Source of the DNA: Streptomyces rimosus subsp. rimosus
Lineage (GTDB): Bacteria > Actinomycetota > Actinomycetes > Streptomycetales > Streptomycetaceae
DNA length: 64,000 nucleotides
NCBI RefSeq assembly: GCF_000720725.1
Contig: NZ_JOCQ01000032.1
Location: 1 to 64,000 of the forward strand
Direction: 5' to 3'
In this document: piece by piece, positions 61,465-64,000 of the stretch
Position numbering within the stretch: position 1 is the first letter of the stretch
Layout of the letters: every line of letters begins with the position of its first letter
Program-made: the position numbers and the translations under genes
The notes under the pieces: generated by a model
Databases searched by the model: none
The model's input: the letters and a program-made list of their open reading frames with translations, nothing else
Told to the model about the DNA's origin: nothing

Positions 61465-61962
61465 TCAGCGGAGCCAGGGCAGGTCGGCGCCTTGCGGTTG
61501 CAGGCCGTCGGCCACCGTGCGGCAGATGGCGGCCAGCTGGCCGACCTGCTCGGGGCTGAGCCGGTCGAATATGGCCGCCCGTACGGCGGAGACATGGCCG
61601 GGCGCGGCCTTCTCCAGGACGCGCAGGCCCTCGTCGGTGAGGACGGCGTTCTGGCCGCGCTTGTCCGACGGGCAGTCCTCGCGCCGGACCCAGCCGCTCT
61701 TCTCCAGGCGGGCCACGGCGTGCGACAGCCGGGAGCGGGTGATCTTGGCGTTCTGGGCCAGTTCGGTCATCCGCAACCGGCGCCGGGGCGCCCGGGAGAG
61801 CTGGACGAGCAGCCCGTAATAGACGTGCGGCATGCCCGCGTCCCGCTGGAGCTGGCGGTCGAGATGGTCCTCCAGGAGCGTGGTGGCATGCAGGTACGAC
61901 TGCCAGGCGTACTGCTCTTCGTCGCTGAGCCAGTGCGGCTCGCCTGCGGGTTCGTTGCTCAT
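61465..61962 (-). CDS. MarR-family transcriptional regulator
   Basis: 165 residues. YYGLLVQLSRAPRRRLRMTE, LAQNAKITRSRLSHAVARLE, KSGWVRREDCPSDKRGQNAV and LTDEGLRVLEKA give the winged helix and wing. ATG at 61962; a GTG three codons upstream (61971) is possible. Convergent with the exporter gene. One Cys (EDC) next to the wing might sense oxidants; speculative. Confidence 0.9.
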   Translation of the reverse strand: MSNEPAGEPHWLSDEEQYAWQSYLHATTLLEDHLDRQLQRDAGMPHVYYGLLVQLSRAPRRRLRMTELAQNAKITRSRLSHAVARLEKSGWVRREDCPSDKRGQNAVLTDEGLRVLEKAAPGHVSAVRAAIFDRLSPEQVGQLAAICRTVADGLQPQGADLPWLR

Positions 61963-62095
61963 ACCATCCACTGTCTCACCGCCACGCTGATTCTTGAAGT
62001 TTTAACCAAGGGTGACGAGCGGGAAATGCGCAGGTGAGCCATCGTCCGCGGAGCCCCGGTTTTTTCAGGAACGCTCCGGAACGTGGCCGATCCGT

Positions 62096-63193
62096 TCAGG
62101 AATCGGCGGGAATCAGCTGCTGGGCGCGTACAGCGGCGGACAGAGCCCGATCGGCGCCCTGCGGAGCGCCGTCCGCACCGCCGTCCGCGCCCTCGTCACT
62201 CTCCGCGGACCACTTCGCCACGTCCAGCGCGGTGTCGGTCATCTTGATGACGTGTTCGTCGCCGTGCAGCGCCGCCCGCTCGAAAACCTCCTCGGCCACG
62301 AGCCGCCCGCCGTCCTCCAGCGGCGGTTGCGCCTCGGGGGCGGAGTAGACCGAAGTGATCGCCGCGCTCGCCGTCCAGACCGCGCCGAGCGAGGGCGCCC
62401 ACAGCCCGCGGGGGAGCGCGGGCAGGGTGCGCAGGACGGCGTTCGGGGCGGTGGCGGTGTGCACCATCAGGACCCCGTGGCCGTGCCCATGGCCGAGGTA
62501 GTGGTGCACGGTTTCCCTGACGAGCGCGGTGAGTTGGGCGCGTACGGCGTCGGGGTCGTCGTCCGGTACGTGCAGCGACTCGGCGGTGGTCAGCCAGCCG
62601 GGCGTGCCGGGCAGCTGGGCCAAGCCGTCCAGGGGCAGGACCTGCTGGTCGGCGACGCGCGGGAGGGCGGCCAGCGCTTCGGCGGGGGAGGCGGTGCCGG
62701 TGGGGTTCACGGAGACGGGCAGGGCGGTGTGCCGGGCGGCCCAGTAGCCGAGGGCGTGCGCCAACTCCGCGACGCGGGGCGCCTCTTCACCGTCCTCAAG
62801 GAGCGTGCGTACGACGTGGCCGACCCGGATGACGGGGTGCGTCGCGGCCCCGGCGATGCCGGGCAGTAAGCGCGGCCACCACTCGGCGAGCACGTCGCGC
62901 CACGGGCGTTCGGCGACGAGCCGGGTGAAGTACGCGGTCCAGTCGGCGACCCGGCGCGGATCTCCCAGCGCCTGCCGCCAGTTGGCGTCGGTGACCGCGC
63001 CTCGGAGGCTCGGCACGTCCTCCAGCTTCTCCTCGTAATGATCGAGCCAGCGGTGCACGGAATCCGCCTGCCCATGCCTGACCAGCGCTTCCACGGCCAT
63101 CGGCCCGTGATTGGCGAGGAAGCCCCGGAACTCGGGCCCCGAGGCGTGCAGGCGCTCCAGAGCTTCGTCGAGAATTCCGCTCGTGGTGTCCAT
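62096..63193 (-). CDS. questin oxidase-like protein (DUF4243)
   Basis: 365 residues. The family opens with FLANHGPMAVEALVRHGQAD and VHRWLDHYEEKL; VGHVVRTLLEDGE, VHHYLGHGHGHGVLMVHTAT and a final IKMTDTALDVAKW are other landmarks. Questin oxidase is a fungal Baeyer-Villiger-type enzyme of anthraquinone metabolism; bacterial members have no known substrate. Several His residues could bind metal. Divergent from the PNPOx-like gene. Confidence 0.85.
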   Translation of the reverse strand: MDTTSGILDEALERLHASGPEFRGFLANHGPMAVEALVRHGQADSVHRWLDHYEEKLEDVPSLRGAVTDANWRQALGDPRRVADWTAYFTRLVAERPWRDVLAEWWPRLLPGIAGAATHPVIRVGHVVRTLLEDGEEAPRVAELAHALGYWAARHTALPVSVNPTGTASPAEALAALPRVADQQVLPLDGLAQLPGTPGWLTTAESLHVPDDDPDAVRAQLTALVRETVHHYLGHGHGHGVLMVHTATAPNAVLRTLPALPRGLWAPSLGAVWTASAAITSVYSAPEAQPPLEDGGRLVAEEVFERAALHGDEHVIKMTDTALDVAKWSAESDEGADGGADGAPQGADRALSAAVRAQQLIPADS

Positions 63194-63291
63194 CCGCCGA
63201 GGCTAGGCGCGTGATGTGGGCGCGGTAACGGACGGCGGTCCTACGTCGCGGTACGCAGATGGTCGTACGGCCGGCGGCGGGCCTACTGCTC

Positions 63292-63322
63292 CCGATACCC
63301 GACAGAAGGTGTCGGGTATCGG
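63292..63322. promoter_or_regulatory. perfect 13-bp inverted repeat
   Basis: CCGATACCCGACA and TGTCGGGTATCGG flank a 5-nt spacer, ending about 3 bp before the GGAAGGAAGGTGGG ribosome site at 63321-63334 of the PNPOx-like gene. It could be a protein operator between divergent genes, or a hairpin in the leader that masks the ribosome site. Confidence 0.7.
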
Positions 63323-63337
63323 AAGGAAGGTGGGTGC

Positions 63338-63868
63338 ATGACGAGCGATGAGACATGCACGGGCGTGAGCTGGGCCGGTTTCGCGGCCGCGGAGCCGGAG
63401 GCGGCGGAGCGGGTGGAGGCGCGCTTCGGGGCGTACCGGCACCACGTCCTCGGGACGCTCCGCCGCGACGGTTCGCCGCGCCTGAGCGGCATCGAGGCGG
63501 ACTTCCGCGCCGGAGAACTGTGGCTGGGCATGATGTCCGGCTCCCGCAAGGCACGGGACCTGCGGCGCGACCCGCGCTTCGCGCTGCACGCCAACCCGGG
63601 GCCGGGCACGGACCTGGCGGGCGGCGACGTGCGGATCGCCGGGCGGGCCGTGGAGGTGACCGACCCGGCGGTCCTCGCGTGGTACGTGGACGAGACGGAG
63701 CCGCCGGAGCCGTTCCACCTGTTCCGGGCGGAGCTGACCGAGGTGATCCGTACGTACGTGGCGGACCCGCACATCGTGCTCGAAGCCTGGCGGTCCAGCG
63801 GCCCCCTGCGCGTCATCCGGCGGGGGAACGGGGCCGAGCCGCCCGAGGTCACGCTCGCGTCCGGGTGA
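63338..63868 (+). CDS. pyridoxamine 5'-phosphate oxidase-like flavin protein
   Basis: 176 residues, split-barrel fold. GAYRHHVLGTLRRDGSPRLS, GIEADFRAGELWLGMMSGSR and KARDLRRDPRFALHANPGP are the strand, strand and helix signatures that bind FMN or F420. Actinobacterial members often use F420. GGAAGG precedes the ATG. Confidence 0.85.
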   Translation: MTSDETCTGVSWAGFAAAEPEAAERVEARFGAYRHHVLGTLRRDGSPRLSGIEADFRAGELWLGMMSGSRKARDLRRDPRFALHANPGPGTDLAGGDVRIAGRAVEVTDPAVLAWYVDETEPPEPFHLFRAELTEVIRTYVADPHIVLEAWRSSGPLRVIRRGNGAEPPEVTLASG

Positions 63869-63887
63869 GCCGGAGCGGGCGCGCCCG

Positions 63888-64000
63888 TCAGGTCGCGGTG
63901 ATCTGGAAGGTGCAGTTGCGGCGGCTGTCGTAGTCGGACGCGAAGGCCAGTACGTCGCCCTGTTCGGTGACCATCAGGCCCTCGCAGTCGCTGTAACCGC
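63888..64000 (-). CDS. 3' end of a gene running off the window (partial)
   Basis: Minus strand; 37 codons to a TGA at 63888-63890. The end reads GYSDCEGLMVTEQGDVLAFA followed by SDYDSRRNCTFQITAT, with two Cys. Third positions are mostly G/C and frame is uninterrupted, so it is probably real. Family not recognised from this fragment. Confidence 0.6.
   Translation of the reverse strand, partial: GYSDCEGLMVTEQGDVLAFASDYDSRRNCTFQITAT

Overview
The window looks like a chromosomal segment of a Streptomyces or close relative. Base composition is very GC-rich with strong G/C at third codon positions, GTG starts are frequent, and the gene families are typical of the genus: two XRE/DUF397 pairs, an AfsA/ArpA-type gamma-butyrolactone (GBL) locus, many TetR/ArsR/MarR/MmyB regulators, GPP34, DUF4232 and a TTA codon. 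No CRISPR array, rRNA, phage module or complete insertion sequence was seen. All family assignments come from reading translated sequence without a database search.

Layout. 0.1-6.2 kb: a rightward peptide-type ABC importer (two permeases, a fused double ATPase, a binding lipoprotein), meeting a leftward sodium/solute symporter tail to tail. 8-12.9 kb: an SDR, a PLP aminotransferase, a dimeric-barrel-like protein behind a palindromic operator, and the first XRE/DUF397 pair. 13.4-18.9 kb: GPP34 protein, a D,D-carboxypeptidase with a 550-residue low-complexity cytoplasmic tail, and a GT39-like membrane protein. 18.9-21.6 kb: an ArsR regulator divergent from a compressed P450-like protein coupled to a PEP mutase/isocitrate lyase-type enzyme. 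22.3-26.9 kb: a CseA-like lipoprotein and CseC-like histidine kinase, converging on an EACC1 + caspase/phytase-like two-gene system. 27-37 kb: MmyB regulator/SDR divergon, RecQ, a three-gene sigma-factor operon, an amidotransferase/LysR divergon and tRNA-Arg(CCT). 37.4-39.6 kb: carbonic anhydrase and SulP transporter.

40-56 kb is the most unusual part. A leftward operon starts with a 53-residue peptide carrying three GCIS repeats (candidate RiPP precursor), followed by a PaaK-like adenylating enzyme, a small DxxWH protein, an MFS exporter and a membrane protein. Upstream lie an AfsA-like GBL synthase and a divergent ArpA-like receptor, an extended SDR, a second ArpA-like regulator, and two IS701-type transposase homologues without visible insertion-sequence ends. 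Related ARE-like boxes sit in three divergent promoter regions: afsA/receptor, and upstream of each IS701-type gene at the same 53-bp distance from the start. They suggest one regulon.

56-64 kb: a FabR-like TetR with a good operator match next to small membrane proteins, the second XRE/DUF397 pair overlapping a rhomboid-like gene, a TetR/MFS efflux pair, MarR, a questin-oxidase-like protein, a PNPOx-type protein and a truncated gene at the right edge.

Throughout, gene borders carry degenerate tandem repeats of about 9-28 bp, some running into gene ends or encoding internal low-complexity insertions.
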